Shown here: in pieces, positions 11,244 to 20,154 of the stretch
Layout: the number at the start of each line of letters is the position of its first letter
Numbering within the stretch: the stretch's first letter is position 1
Origin: Actinomadura terrae
GTDB lineage: Bacteria; Actinomycetota; Actinomycetes; Streptosporangiales; Streptosporangiaceae
Assembly: GCF_022751215.1 (NCBI RefSeq)
Contig: NZ_JAICDG010000002.1
Span: 496,001-560,000 of the forward strand
DNA length: 64,000 bases
Direction: 5' to 3'
The notes under the pieces: model-generated
What the model was told of the DNA's origin: nothing
Seen by the model: the letters and a program-made list of their open reading frames with translations, nothing else
Databases searched by the model: none
Program-made: the position numbers and the translations under genes

Positions 11244-12740
11244 TCACGGGTCGCGGAGAATCTCCAAACCCACGGAGTACAGGTGCGCGGGGACGCGCTC
11301 GGGATCCAGAAGATGCTGGAACGGCAACCCGATCTCCATCGCCAACGCCAGCGCGGCCCGGTCGTCGGCCGGAACCCCGTCCACCTCGGGAAGGTCGCGC
11401 GCCAGACGAGCACGCCGCTCGGCATACCAGTCGGCGATCCGCCAGCCCGCCGCGTAGTCGCGCATGCCGTACAGCCAGAACTCGACCATCAACAACGCGA
11501 CCCGCCGCGCCCGCTCCTCCGCCTCGGCCCACGCCGCACTCTCGGCATCGCCCACACCCTGCCCCGCCCCGCCCGCCCGCCGACCACCCCGCCGAACGTC
11601 CTCCCCGTCCCCCCGTGCGCCCAAAGCCTCACCCGCGCGCCTGCTGACACCCACCCCCCCGCGCCCACCCGCGCCCCTGCCCGCCCCGCCGCGCCCGCCC
11701 GAGGGCCCACCGCCGCCCAGACTCCCGCGCTCCCCCGCAGGCCCGCTAACGCCCGCAGGCCCGCTAACGCCCGCCGGCCGACGCTCGCCCACGCGCCCGC
11801 CGCTGCCCGCGCCTCCGTCTTCACCCGCAGGCCCGCTGCCCCCCGCAGGCCCGTACTCGCCCACGCCCCCGCGCTCACCCGCGCCCCCGCGCTCGCCCGC
11901 AGGCCCGCGTCCGCTCGCGGACCCGCTGACGCTCCCAGGTCCGCGCTGACCTGGGGGCCCGTGTTCGGCTCCGGGTCCGCGTGCGCCTGGGGGGCCGCTT
12001 GCGCCTGCGGGTCCGTGTTCGGTTCCGGGGCCACGTGTGCCTGCGGGGTCGCCTACGCCCACGGGTCCGCGCTGACCTGCGGGTTTGTCTTTACTTGCGA
12101 GGCCACGTGCGCCTGCGGGGCCGCTCATGCCCGCAGGTTCGCGTTGGCCTGAGGGGCCGCGTCCGCCCGCGCGTCCGCCGATGCCTGCGGGTCCGTGTTC
12201 GCTTGCGGGTCCGGCTGCCCCCGTGGGGCCGCGTTGGCCTGGGCGTCCGGGGTCGCTCGGCGGCCTGCTCGCGCTGGCGGGGCCGCGTCCGGCTGCGGGG
12301 TCGGGCTCTATGGCAGGGGACGGACGTTCCGCGGGCGCGATGGGGGACGCGGAGTCGTGCGGCCCCGTGTCGTTCGCTGCTTCCACGTGTGTCGCGGAGG
12401 CTCCGGGCTGGAGGTCGTCCAGGAGGCCGTGGTAGGCGCGTTCGTGGGTGAAGTGGTCCAGCAGGGCGAGCAGCAGGTCGGTCTTGCCCGCGAAGTTGGA
12501 GTAGACGGCGCCCTTGGTGAGTCCGGCCGCGGCCGCGATGTCGTCCAGCGAGGCTCCGTGGATGCCGCGTTCGGCCCAGAGGCGTTCGGCGGCGGCGAGG
12601 AGTTTCGCGCGGGTCTGCTCGCGCCGGTCCCGGCGGGCGGGCGGGACGGCGGGGCCCGGGGGCCTGCCGCCGCGCGACCCGGGCGGGTGGGGGGCCCGGA
12701 CGCCTGCGTCACCCTCGGGTGGTCCGTGGGTGTCGTTCAT
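11244..12740 (-). CDS. TetR family regulator with collagen-like insert
   Basis: A 498-residue regulator, against about 200 for the family. Residues ~39-105 are a standard TetR DNA-binding domain (REQTRAKLLAAAERLWAERG, then SLDDIAAAAGLTKGAVYSNF and KTDLLLALL). Residues ~399-498 resemble a TetR C-terminal helical domain (VALLMVEFWLYGMRDYA and a following helix bundle). Between them lie ~285 residues dominated by Gly at every third position (PAG, PPG, ERG, EHG, VSG triplets). Without this insert the protein would be about 212 residues. The frame is open throughout, so it is not a frameshift artefact. The ATG at 12740 has GAAGGGA upstream; the frame remains open further upstream but without family sequence. 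It is divergent from the aldehyde dehydrogenase/GMC oxidoreductase pair, its probable target. Its ligand is unknown. Confidence 0.88.
   Translation of the reverse strand: MNDTHGPPEGDAGVRAPHPPGSRGGRPPGPAVPPARRDRREQTRAKLLAAAERLWAERGIHGASLDDIAAAAGLTKGAVYSNFAGKTDLLLALLDHFTHERAYHGLLDDLQPGASATHVEAANDTGPHDSASPIAPAERPSPAIEPDPAAGRGPASASRPPSDPGRPGQRGPTGAAGPASEHGPAGIGGRAGGRGPSGQREPAGMSGPAGARGLASKDKPAGQRGPVGVGDPAGTRGPGTEHGPAGASGPPGARGPGAEHGPPGQRGPGSVSGSASGRGPAGERGGAGERGGVGEYGPAGGSGPAGEDGGAGSGGRVGERRPAGVSGPAGVSGPAGERGSLGGGGPSGGRGGAGRGAGGRGGVGVSRRAGEALGARGDGEDVRRGGRRAGGAGQGVGDAESAAWAEAEERARRVALLMVEFWLYGMRDYAAGWRIADWYAERRARLARDLPEVDGVPADDRAALALAMEIGLPFQHLLDPERVPAHLYSVGLEILRDP
11553..12405 (-). repeat. Collagen-like Gly-X-Y coding repeat in TetR gene
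   Basis: Degenerate 9-bp (G-X-Y) and 18-bp (G-P-A-G-x-x) periodicity. Near-perfect 18-bp copies occur around 11,745-11,785 (GCCCGCAGGCCCGCTAAC on the plus strand). The G-x-x register is kept over most of the segment with few interruptions, which implies selection on, or recent expansion of, the protein repeat. Confidence 0.85.
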
Positions 12741-12952
12741 GCGCACATCCCTTCGGGGGTCGGGCGCGGTCCCGGGACGGGCGGCAGCGAACGTCCGGGG
12801 GCGACGCCGTTTTCTCCTCCTGCTTTCCGGGATACACCGGCCGGACATGGTCATTTGACGAGTTGCGCAAGTCGGGCCGAGTTGGAACGGTCCGCTTCGA
12901 CGGCCGTGACGGCCAAATCGGGGTAGGTCCGGCATACCCGGTACAACCGCTT

Positions 12953-12970
12953 CGTTACTTACGGGTAGCG
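12953..12970. promoter_or_regulatory. Imperfect inverted repeat, candidate TetR operator
   Basis: CGTTAC-N6-GTAGCG is an imperfect palindrome (one mismatch) in the divergent region between the TetR gene and the aldehyde dehydrogenase gene, 30 bp before the dehydrogenase start. Position and symmetry fit a TetR operator. No binding evidence exists. Confidence 0.35.
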
Positions 12971-13000
12971 ACGGACGGCCCGGGACCATACGCTGGCTCC

Positions 13001-14575
13001 ATGGCATCCCCGACGGCCCCCGCCCAGGGGGAGCGCACCCTTCCCGAAGCCCTCACCTCCCGGCTGACCTCGCACATCGTCTCCAGCGGCGCCGCCACGG
13101 CGACGATCGACACCCCCTTCACGGGCGAGCCGCTCGCGACCGTCCCGCTGTCGGACGCGGGCGACGTGCGCCGCGCCTACGAGCGGGCGCGCGAGGCGCA
13201 GCGGGCGTGGGCGGCGCTGCCCGTCCGCGAGCGGGTCAAGCCCTTCCTGCGGCTGACGGACGCGCTCGTTGCGCGCCGCGCGGAGCTGCTCGACGTCCTG
13301 CAACTGGAGACCGGCAAGGCGCGCCGCCACGCGACGGAGGAGTTCCTGGACGTGGCGCTGTGCTCGCTCTACTACGCGCGCCGCGCCGGACGGCTGCTGA
13401 GGCCGCGCCGCAGGCAGGGCATGATGCCGGGGCTCACCCGCGTCCAGGAGCTGCGGCATCCGAAGGGCGTGGTCGGGCTGGTCTCGCCGTGGAACTACCC
13501 GTTCTCGCTCGGCCCCGGCGACATCGTCCCCGCGCTGATGGCAGGCAACGCGGTCGTCCACAAGCCCGACACGCAGACGTGCCTGTCGAGCCTGTGGGTG
13601 CGGGACCTGCTGGTCGACCTCGGGTTGCCGCCCGGGCTGTGGCAGATCGTCGTCGGCGACCCGTCCGAGATCGGAGATCCGCTGGTGGAGGGCGCCGACT
13701 ACCTGGCGTTCACCGGGTCCACGCGCGCCGGAAAGGCCATCGCGGAGACGGTCGCGCCCCGGCTGGTCGGGTACTCGCTGGAGCTCGGCGGCAAGAACCC
13801 GATGATCGTGATGGCGGACGCCGACGTGGAGCGCGCCGCGCGCGGTGCCATCCGCGCCTGCTTCGCCAACGCCGGGCAGCTGTGCATCTCGACCGAGCGG
13901 CTGTACGTCCACGAGGACGTCTACGACCGGTTCGTCCCGCGGCTGGTGGAGCTGGTCGAGGGCGTGCGGCTCGGCACCGGCCTCGACTTCGACGCCGACA
14001 TGGGCTCGCTGACCCACGCGCGCCAGCTGGACGCCGTGACCCGGCACGTCGAGCAGGCCGTCAAGGAGGGCGCGACCGTCCTCGCGGGCGGGAAGCCGCG
14101 TCCGGACGTGGGTCCGCTGTTCTACGAGCCGACGGTCCTCGCGGACGTCACCACCGACATGGAGGTGTGCGCCGACGAGACGTTCGGCCCGGTCGTCGCC
14201 GTCTACAGGTACCGCGACGAGGACGAGGTCGTCGACCGCGCCAACGACACTCCCTACGGCCTGAACGCCTCGGTGTGGACGCGGAACGTCGCCGCCGGAC
14301 GCCGCGTCGCGGCCAGGCTCCAGGCGGGCACCGTCAACGTCAACGACGGGTACGGCGCGGCCTACGCGTCCCACGACGCGCCGATGGGCGGCATGAAGCA
14401 GTCGGGCGTCGGACGCAGGCACGGCGCGGAGGGCATGCTCCGGTTCACCGAGGTCCAGACGGTCGCGAGCCAGCACCTGATGGACCTCGAACCCCTCGGC
14501 GGCCTCGGTTACGAGAAGTTCGCCGATCTGATGGCCGGCGGTGTCAAGATCATGAAGTGGCTTCGCATCAAATAG
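13001..14575 (+). CDS. NAD(P)-dependent aldehyde (succinic semialdehyde) dehydrogenase
   Basis: A 524-residue aldehyde dehydrogenase superfamily enzyme, closest in character to actinobacterial succinic semialdehyde dehydrogenases. It shows the cofactor region VVGLVSPWNYPFSL, the GSTRAGKAIAE loop, catalytic Glu in LELGGKNPM, catalytic Cys in FANAGQLCISTERL, and DETFGPVVAVYRY. It oxidises an aldehyde to the acid. The ATG at 13001 begins the family-like region; the upstream extension of the frame is not conserved. No good ribosome-binding site is seen, so translation may be from a short or absent leader. The GMC oxidoreductase gene follows 9 bp later, so the two are an operon. A TetR gene diverges upstream. 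Confidence 0.92.
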   Translation: MASPTAPAQGERTLPEALTSRLTSHIVSSGAATATIDTPFTGEPLATVPLSDAGDVRRAYERAREAQRAWAALPVRERVKPFLRLTDALVARRAELLDVLQLETGKARRHATEEFLDVALCSLYYARRAGRLLRPRRRQGMMPGLTRVQELRHPKGVVGLVSPWNYPFSLGPGDIVPALMAGNAVVHKPDTQTCLSSLWVRDLLVDLGLPPGLWQIVVGDPSEIGDPLVEGADYLAFTGSTRAGKAIAETVAPRLVGYSLELGGKNPMIVMADADVERAARGAIRACFANAGQLCISTERLYVHEDVYDRFVPRLVELVEGVRLGTGLDFDADMGSLTHARQLDAVTRHVEQAVKEGATVLAGGKPRPDVGPLFYEPTVLADVTTDMEVCADETFGPVVAVYRYRDEDEVVDRANDTPYGLNASVWTRNVAAGRRVAARLQAGTVNVNDGYGAAYASHDAPMGGMKQSGVGRRHGAEGMLRFTEVQTVASQHLMDLEPLGGLGYEKFADLMAGGVKIMKWLRIK

Positions 14576-14584
14576 GGATCTCTC

Positions 14585-16453
14585 GTGCGGTATGACTTCG
14601 ACGTCCTCGTCGTCGGGTCGGGGTTCGGCGGCAGCGTCGCCGCGCTGCGGCTCACCGAGAAGGGCTACCGGGTCGGCGTGATCGAGGCGGGCCGGCGCTT
14701 CGACACGAATCCGAACGGAGCGCCCGGAGCCCGCTACCCGGCGCTGCCGAAGACGAACTGGCGGATCGCGCGCTACCTGTGGGCGCCCGCGCTCGGCCTG
14801 ACGGGCATGCAGCGGATGCACCTGATCCGGGGCGCGCGGTCGAGCCGCGTCCTGGTGCTGGCGGGCGCGGGCGTCGGCGGCGGCTCGCTCAACTACGCCA
14901 ACACGCTGTACGTGCCGCCGGAGCCGTTCTTCAAGGACCGGCAGTGGGCGCACATCACCGACTGGCGCGAGGAGCTGGCGCCCTTCTACGAGCAGGCGAA
15001 ACGCATGCTCGGCGTCGTCCAGAACCCGACGGTGACGGCGGCGGACGAGGTCATGCGGAAGGTCGCCGACCGGATGGGCGTGGGCGGCACGTTCGTCCGG
15101 ACCCCGGTCGGCGTCCATTTCGGACGCGGCCCGGGAATCGAGAGCGCCGACCCCTATTTCGGCGGCGCCGGGCCGCGCCGCCGCGGCTGCATGGAATGCG
15201 GCGAATGCATGGTCGGCTGCCGCCACGGCGCCAAGAACATGCTCACCGAGAACTACCTCTACCTCGCCGAGAAGGCGGGTGCGCGGGTGATGCCGCTGAG
15301 CCGCGTCACGCGCGTCGCGCCGCTGGCCGGTGGCGGATACGAGGTCGGCATCGTCCGGACGGGGTCGTTCGGCCGCCACCGGAAGACGCTGACCGCGCGG
15401 CAGGTCGTCCTCGCCGCGGGGACCTACGGGACGCAGAAGCTCCTGCACAAGCTGCGGGCGACCGGCGTCCTGCCGGACCTGTCCGACCGGCTTGGAGCGC
15501 TGACCAGGACGAACTCCGAGGCGATCCTCGGCGCGGGACGGCGGCGCGGGCGACCCGGCCCCGACTACTCCACCGGTGTGGCGATCACGTCATCGTTCCA
15601 TCCCACGCCCGACACCCACATCGAGCCCGTCCGCTATGGGCGCGGCTCGAACCTGCTCGCGGGCCTCCAGACCCTGCTGGTGGACGGCGACCGCCCCGGC
15701 GAACCGCACACGCCCCGCCTGCTGAAGTTCGCCCGCGCGGCGGCGCGGCGGCCCCGCGACGTCCTCCAGCTTCTGGACGTTCGGAACTGGTCGGAGCGGA
15801 CCGTCATCGCGCTCGTCATGCAGACCCGCGACAACTCGATCACGCTCTGGCCGCGCCGGGGCCCGTTCGGCTGGGACGTCCGCGCGTCCGCCGGGCACGG
15901 CGAGCCGAACCCGACCTGGCTGCCCGAGGGCCACGAGGCGACCCGCCTGGTCGGCGAGGAGATCGGCGGCATCGCGGGCGGCACCTGGGGCGACCTGTTC
16001 GACGTCCCGATGACCGCGCACTTCCTCGGCGGCTGCGTGATCGGCGACTCCCCGGAGTCCGGCGTCATCGACCCCTACCAGCGCGTCTACGGACATCCCG
16101 GCCTGCACATCGTGGACGGCTCGGCCGTCTCGGCGAACCTCGGCGTCAACCCGTCCCTGACGATCACCGCGCAGGCCGAGCGGGCGATGGCGTTCTGGCC
16201 CAACCACGGCGAGGACGACCCGCGTCCCGAGCTCGGTTTCGGCTACCGCCGCGTCGCCGCCGTCCCGCCGAGGAGCCCGGTCGTGCCTCCGAGCGCTCCG
16301 GCGGCGCTGTTCACCACGATCCCCGTCCGAAACCCGGCCCAAGGCGGCGACCGCCCCGAACCGGCGAACCCGGCCCAGAGCGGCGACCGCCCCGAACCGG
16401 CGAACCCGGCCCAGAGCGGCGACCGCTCCGAGCCGGGATCACGGAATCATTGA
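14585..16453 (+). CDS. GMC family FAD oxidoreductase (ChoD-like)
   Basis: A 622-residue flavoprotein of the GMC oxidoreductase family, of the type annotated in mycobacteria as ChoD (cholesterol oxidase-like, next to guaB3). The N-terminal FAD motif is FDVLVVGSGFGGSVAALRLT; RVLVLAGAGVGGGSLNYANT follows. A Cys cluster RGCMECGECMVGCRHGAKN sits near residue 200. The C-terminal FAD/active-site region has MTAHFLGGCVIGDSPESGV and HIVDGSAVSANLGVNPSLTI. The substrate is not known; a sterol or another alcohol is possible. The GTG start lies 9 bp after the aldehyde dehydrogenase stop, suggesting alcohol-to-aldehyde-to-acid chemistry in one operon. The last ~40 residues are a 12-residue tandem repeat and overlap the convergent protease gene by 7 bp. 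Confidence 0.9.
   Translation: MRYDFDVLVVGSGFGGSVAALRLTEKGYRVGVIEAGRRFDTNPNGAPGARYPALPKTNWRIARYLWAPALGLTGMQRMHLIRGARSSRVLVLAGAGVGGGSLNYANTLYVPPEPFFKDRQWAHITDWREELAPFYEQAKRMLGVVQNPTVTAADEVMRKVADRMGVGGTFVRTPVGVHFGRGPGIESADPYFGGAGPRRRGCMECGECMVGCRHGAKNMLTENYLYLAEKAGARVMPLSRVTRVAPLAGGGYEVGIVRTGSFGRHRKTLTARQVVLAAGTYGTQKLLHKLRATGVLPDLSDRLGALTRTNSEAILGAGRRRGRPGPDYSTGVAITSSFHPTPDTHIEPVRYGRGSNLLAGLQTLLVDGDRPGEPHTPRLLKFARAAARRPRDVLQLLDVRNWSERTVIALVMQTRDNSITLWPRRGPFGWDVRASAGHGEPNPTWLPEGHEATRLVGEEIGGIAGGTWGDLFDVPMTAHFLGGCVIGDSPESGVIDPYQRVYGHPGLHIVDGSAVSANLGVNPSLTITAQAERAMAFWPNHGEDDPRPELGFGYRRVAAVPPRSPVVPPSAPAALFTTIPVRNPAQGGDRPEPANPAQSGDRPEPANPAQSGDRSEPGSRNH
16331..16437 (+). repeat. 36-bp tandem repeat at the GMC oxidoreductase 3' end
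   Basis: Three head-to-tail units start at 16331, 16367 and 16403, the last incomplete. They encode NPAQ(G/S)GDRPEPA. The first two units differ by only a couple of bases, so the expansion is recent. Confidence 0.95.
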
Positions 16454-17352
16454 CGGTAGGCGGCCCACTGCGCGGCCATGCGCTGGTTCTGGCCGGTCGT
16501 GAACTCCGTCATGCACGAGTCGTACCCGTAGTCCATGTAGTTGTGGACGGGGTCGAGGCCCGGCGCGGTGCAGGTGTCGCGGTTGGTGGGGCAGCCCTGC
16601 GCGGGGCTCTGCTCGGCCGGGGTGTCCGCCACCTCGTCTCCCGCGCCATTACATCCGCCCTGGAACGTGTGGTACAAACCCAGCCAGTGCCCCACTTCGT
16701 GGGTCGCGGTGTCGCCCTCGTTGTAGTTCGTGAGGGTCCCCCCGGGCACGCTCTGGTAGTGGATGACGACGCCGTCCAGCTTGGGCTTGGAGCGGTAGTC
16801 GGCCGGGAACGTCGCCCAGCCGAGCAGGCCCCCGGCGAGGTTGCCGGTGTAGAGGTTGAGGTCCTGCGCGCCGCCCGCCCGCAGGGCGTTCTTCATCGCC
16901 GCCTCGTTGCGCTCGGGGTCGCCGAACCAGGTCGCGTTGTTCGTCCGCTTGGTCTCGACGAGAGTGAACGTCACGCCGCTGGACGCGTAGGCCTTGTTGA
17001 GCACGTCCATCTGCTGCTTGACCGTCGCGTCCGACAGGTTGCCCGCGCTGCCGTAGACGATCTGGAAGTGCACCTTGACGTTGATGGCCTTCGCGGGCTT
17101 GCCGGACGCGGCGAACCGGTTCCGGAAGTCCTTCTCCATGGCCGCGACCCTGGCGGCCCCGGGCTGGTTGCGCTCGGTGACGTGCACCCCGGCGCGCACC
17201 CTGGCCTGGATGTTCTGCGGGGCGCAGTCGGTACGCGCGGCGGCGGTGCCGGTGGACGCGGCGGCGGTGCTGAGGGCGGGAGCGGCGGCGGGCGCGTAGG
17301 CGGTGAACGCGGCGAGCATGCCGATCGCGGTGGTGATTCCAGCGCGTTTCAT
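16447..17352 (-). CDS. Secreted zinc metalloprotease, M43 (pappalysin/cytophagalysin-like)
   Basis: A 301-residue exported protease. A signal peptide covers about residues 1-25 (MKRAGITTAIGMLAAFTAYA). The zinc site HEVGHWLGLYH spans residues 218-228 (His218, Glu219, His222, His228), and a Met-turn-like HNYMDYGYD follows near residue 265. Several Cys residues in the catalytic domain (GGCNGAG, GCPTNRDTC, DSC) suggest disulfides. Family members cut extracellular proteins. A second M43 gene lies at 19.0 kb with the same orientation and ~50% similar text, so the two are paralogues. The start is an ATG at 17352 preceded by a CTAGGAG-like site. Confidence 0.92.
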   Translation of the reverse strand: MKRAGITTAIGMLAAFTAYAPAAAPALSTAAASTGTAAARTDCAPQNIQARVRAGVHVTERNQPGAARVAAMEKDFRNRFAASGKPAKAINVKVHFQIVYGSAGNLSDATVKQQMDVLNKAYASSGVTFTLVETKRTNNATWFGDPERNEAAMKNALRAGGAQDLNLYTGNLAGGLLGWATFPADYRSKPKLDGVVIHYQSVPGGTLTNYNEGDTATHEVGHWLGLYHTFQGGCNGAGDEVADTPAEQSPAQGCPTNRDTCTAPGLDPVHNYMDYGYDSCMTEFTTGQNQRMAAQWAAYRQ

Positions 17353-17543
17353 GAAACTCCTAGGGAGCGGGCGCGGTGGGGGACGCGCGCGGGGGAGCGG
17401 AGTTGTTCGCTGGAACCAGGTTGGGGGCCAACAACTGCGACGTCTTTGGCAATCCTGGACAAATCAGGACATATATTGCCGAATTCGGCGCCGTAGCGAG
17501 GGGCCGTCCGGGACTGTCAGGGGCGGGGCGTAGCGTGACGCCC

Positions 17544-18278
17544 ATGGACGTGGAGGGGGAGGCGGCACGCGTCCTGGTGGAGCTGCGCGCGCTGGGCGAC
17601 CCGTCCCGCGCCGAGAGCGAGCGGCGCTACCTCAAGAGCGACCTCGCGCATATCGGCGTGCCCGTGCCGGTCCTGCGCAAGGTGGCCCACTCCTCGGTAC
17701 GCCGCGACCCGTCCCGGGAGGATCTGCTGGCACTCGTCCACAGCCTGTGGACGGTGACCGAGGAGGGCCGCCCGGTGCACGAGGCGCGGATGGCGGCGAT
17801 CGAGGTGCTGTCCCGACGGGTGAACGTCCTCGGCCCCGCCGACCTGCCCGTCGCAGAGCAGCTAATCCGCGATTCGGTGAGCTGGGCCTACGTCGACCAC
17901 CTGGCCGAGAAGGTGGTCGGTGCCCTCGTCCTCCGCCACCCGGACCTGGGCACGGTGCTGGACGCCTGGGTCGCCGACCCCTACATGTGGATCCGGCGCA
18001 CGGCGATGCTGGCGCTGCTCCCCGGCATCCGAACGGGCAACCCCGACCTGGACCGCCTGGACCGCTTCGGCGACGCGCTGATCGGCGAAAAGGAGTTCTT
18101 CATCCGCAAGGCCCTCGGCTGGGTCCTCCGCGAACACTCCAAACGCGACCCGGCCTGGGTGACCACCTGGGTCACCGACCACATCACGACGATCTCCGGC
18201 GTAACGTTCCGCGAAGCCGTCCGCCGCCTCCCCACCCCCGCCGCAACCCACCTGCAAACCGCCTACCGCACCCGCTGA
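17544..18278 (+). CDS. DNA alkylation repair protein, AlkD-like HEAT repeat glycosylase
   Basis: A 244-residue all-helical protein of the AlkC/AlkD family (PF08713). It shows KSDLAHIGVPVPVLRKVA near the N-terminus, SVSWAYVDHLAEKVVGALV with conserved Trp and Asp, DPYMWIRRTAMLALLP, and the C-terminal GEKEFFIRKALGWVLREHSK. AlkD enzymes excise positively charged N3/N7-alkylpurines through HEAT repeats without base flipping. The reading frame is open further upstream, but conserved sequence starts at ATG 17544. The gene stands between the two M43 protease genes, and I see no operon partner. Confidence 0.9.
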   Translation: MDVEGEAARVLVELRALGDPSRAESERRYLKSDLAHIGVPVPVLRKVAHSSVRRDPSREDLLALVHSLWTVTEEGRPVHEARMAAIEVLSRRVNVLGPADLPVAEQLIRDSVSWAYVDHLAEKVVGALVLRHPDLGTVLDAWVADPYMWIRRTAMLALLPGIRTGNPDLDRLDRFGDALIGEKEFFIRKALGWVLREHSKRDPAWVTTWVTDHITTISGVTFREAVRRLPTPAATHLQTAYRTR

Positions 18279-18281
18279 CCC

Positions 18282-18700
18282 CGCGACTCCGCAACCGTCC
18301 GCAACCCCGAGAACCCAGCGCGCCCTGCAAACCACCCGCCGCACCCACTGCTCGCGCAGCGGCCACGTCGTCCGGCGCCGCTGAAAGCCCGGCGCTCCGC
18401 CTACCGACAACCGGCGCACCCACTGATTGCGCAGCGGCGAGGCTGTCCGCAGCCGCCGAGAACCCGGCGCACCCCCCTACGCCCCCGCCGCACCTATTGA
18501 CCGCGCGACTCCGCGACCCTCCGCAGCCCCGAGAACCTGGCGCGCCCCTGCGAACCACTCGCCGCACCCGCTGCCGAGCGGCGGCGTCGTTCGGCGCCGC
18601 TGAAAGCCCGGCTCGCTCCGCGTACAGACCACCCGCCGCACCCACTGCCCGCGCAGCGGCGAGCCCGCCCGAGCACCCGCTCCGGACGACCGCTATGCGC
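18282..18700. repeat. Imperfect ~219-bp tandem duplication, non-coding
   Basis: Two diverged head-to-tail copies start near 18,282 and 18,501. Anchor matches include the CGCGACTCCGC...CCCCGAGAACC block (18,284 and 18,504) and GGCGCCGCTGAAAGCCCGGC (18,374 and 18,594). Within each copy a shorter CCGCCGCACCCACTG-type motif recurs. Frames through it carry no recognisable protein. The remaining stretch to 18,972 has another short repeat (GCGCCAAGCG-GGCCTG near 18,733 and 18,879) and no gene. Confidence 0.75.
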
Positions 18701-18972
18701 CGTCCAAGCCCGAGCGCGAGCAACGCAGGGCTATGCGCCAAGCGCGGCCTGTGCCGGGTGCGTCCTTCATCGAAGCCGGGCTTGGCCCCGTGTTGGACGG
18801 TGGCCGCTGTGGCACGGCAATCATGCGCTGGTCAGGGCCGTGCCCTGCGCGATGGCGGCGCACCGGGCAAGCGGCCGTGCGCCAAGCGGGGCCTGGGCCG
18901 GACGGCTGCGCGGTCGGCGGGGCGCCGGAGCGCGTGGGACGCGGCGGGCTTCAGCGGGGCGTCGTGGGGTGG

Positions 18973-19923
18973 TCAGGCGCGGTAGGCGGCCCAGGCTTTG
19001 TGGATGCGGGTGGCCTGGCCTGCGGTGAAGGAGGTCATGCAGGTGTCGTAGCTGTAGTCCATGTAGTTGTGGATCGGGTCCTCGCCCGGGGCGGGGCAGG
19101 TGTCCTTGCCGGACGGGCAGCCGTTGGTGGGGTCGCGCTCGGCGGGGGTGTCGGCGACGCGGTCGCCCTTGCCGCCGCAGCCGTCCTGGAAGGTGTGGTA
19201 GAGCCCGAGCCAGTGGCCGACCTCGTGGGTGGCGCTGAACCCCTTGTTGAAGTGCTCGATCGAGCCGCCCGGCATGCTGGCGTAGTGGATGGTGACACCG
19301 TCCATCTTGGGTTCGGACGTGTACTTCCACGGGAAGGTGGACCAGCCGAGCAGGTCGCCGCCGATGTAGGCGCTGTAGAGGTTCAGGGTGTTCTTGCCGC
19401 CCTTGCGGAGCCGCGGCTTGTAGGTGCCCTCGTAGCGCTCGGGGTCGGCGTACCACTGGGCGTTGTCGGTGCGGTCGGTCTGCTGGAGCCTGAACGTGAC
19501 GTCGGTGCCCGCGCCCCCGTTGCGTCCGCCGTAGGAGTCGTTCAGCACGGCGATCTGCCGCCGGACGTCGGCGTCGGACACGTTTCCGTTGGCCCCGTCG
19601 TGCAGGACGTGGAAGTACACCGGCACGCTGATCGGCGCGGCGAGGCGCTTGGCGGCGCGCGGGGAGGTCGGGGCGCCGGGACCGGCGAGACCCAACCGGC
19701 CGAGGATGCGGTCGAGGCCGCGTTCGGTGGCGGCGGCCTGCCGCGGTGTCAGGTCGTTGCGCTCGCGGACGTGGGCGCCGGGCCGGAGCCGGGCCTGCGG
19801 GGACGCGCAGTCGATGCGTCCGGCCGCCGCCGTCGCCGTGCCCGGCCGACCCGCCGAGGCGGCCTGCACGGACGGGACGGCGGGGATGAGGGCGGCGATC
19901 AGGGCGGCGGCGAGCAGCTTCAC
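18973..19923 (-). CDS. Secreted zinc metalloprotease, M43 family (second copy)
   Basis: A ~316-residue exported paralogue of the protease at 16.4-17.4 kb. A signal peptide begins VKLLAAALIAALIPAVPSVQ. The catalytic motif HEVGHWLGLYHTFQ is identical in the core to its paralogue, and the downstream text (RVADTPAE, GCPSGKDTC, HNYMDYSYDTCMTSF) has the same Cys pattern. The GTG at 19923 has AGGAG just upstream; the longer frame to 19986 would put charged sequence before the signal peptide. Extracellular proteolysis is the expected role; the substrate is unknown. Confidence 0.92.
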   Translation of the reverse strand: MKLLAAALIAALIPAVPSVQAASAGRPGTATAAAGRIDCASPQARLRPGAHVRERNDLTPRQAAATERGLDRILGRLGLAGPGAPTSPRAAKRLAAPISVPVYFHVLHDGANGNVSDADVRRQIAVLNDSYGGRNGGAGTDVTFRLQQTDRTDNAQWYADPERYEGTYKPRLRKGGKNTLNLYSAYIGGDLLGWSTFPWKYTSEPKMDGVTIHYASMPGGSIEHFNKGFSATHEVGHWLGLYHTFQDGCGGKGDRVADTPAERDPTNGCPSGKDTCPAPGEDPIHNYMDYSYDTCMTSFTAGQATRIHKAWAAYRA

Positions 19924-20154
19924 GACACTCCTGGAAAGGGACGTTCGAACGCGGACGGGAGCCGGTCGTGCACATGGCGTTATCAAGAGGTATCAGAGTG
20001 AAGTCCTGCTGCGTGTGTGATCAAGGTAAACGATCGCTGACCGTTATCGGCCAGTTTCTCTAAGTGGCGAAGGGGGCCGGGGGCGGCGACATCGGCGCAG
20101 GCAGGGCCCCCGTAGACTGGGGAGTCCTTCCCGGCCGTGCGAAAGGCGTTGTTG

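Noticed and set aside
12959..15448. 829-residue minus-strand open frame over the aldehyde dehydrogenase and GMC genes
   Set aside because: Antisense shadow; both plus-strand genes have clear catalytic motifs.
18184..18741. 185-residue minus-strand frame in the duplicated region
   Set aside because: The text follows the DNA repeat, and the frame has no recognisable protein features.
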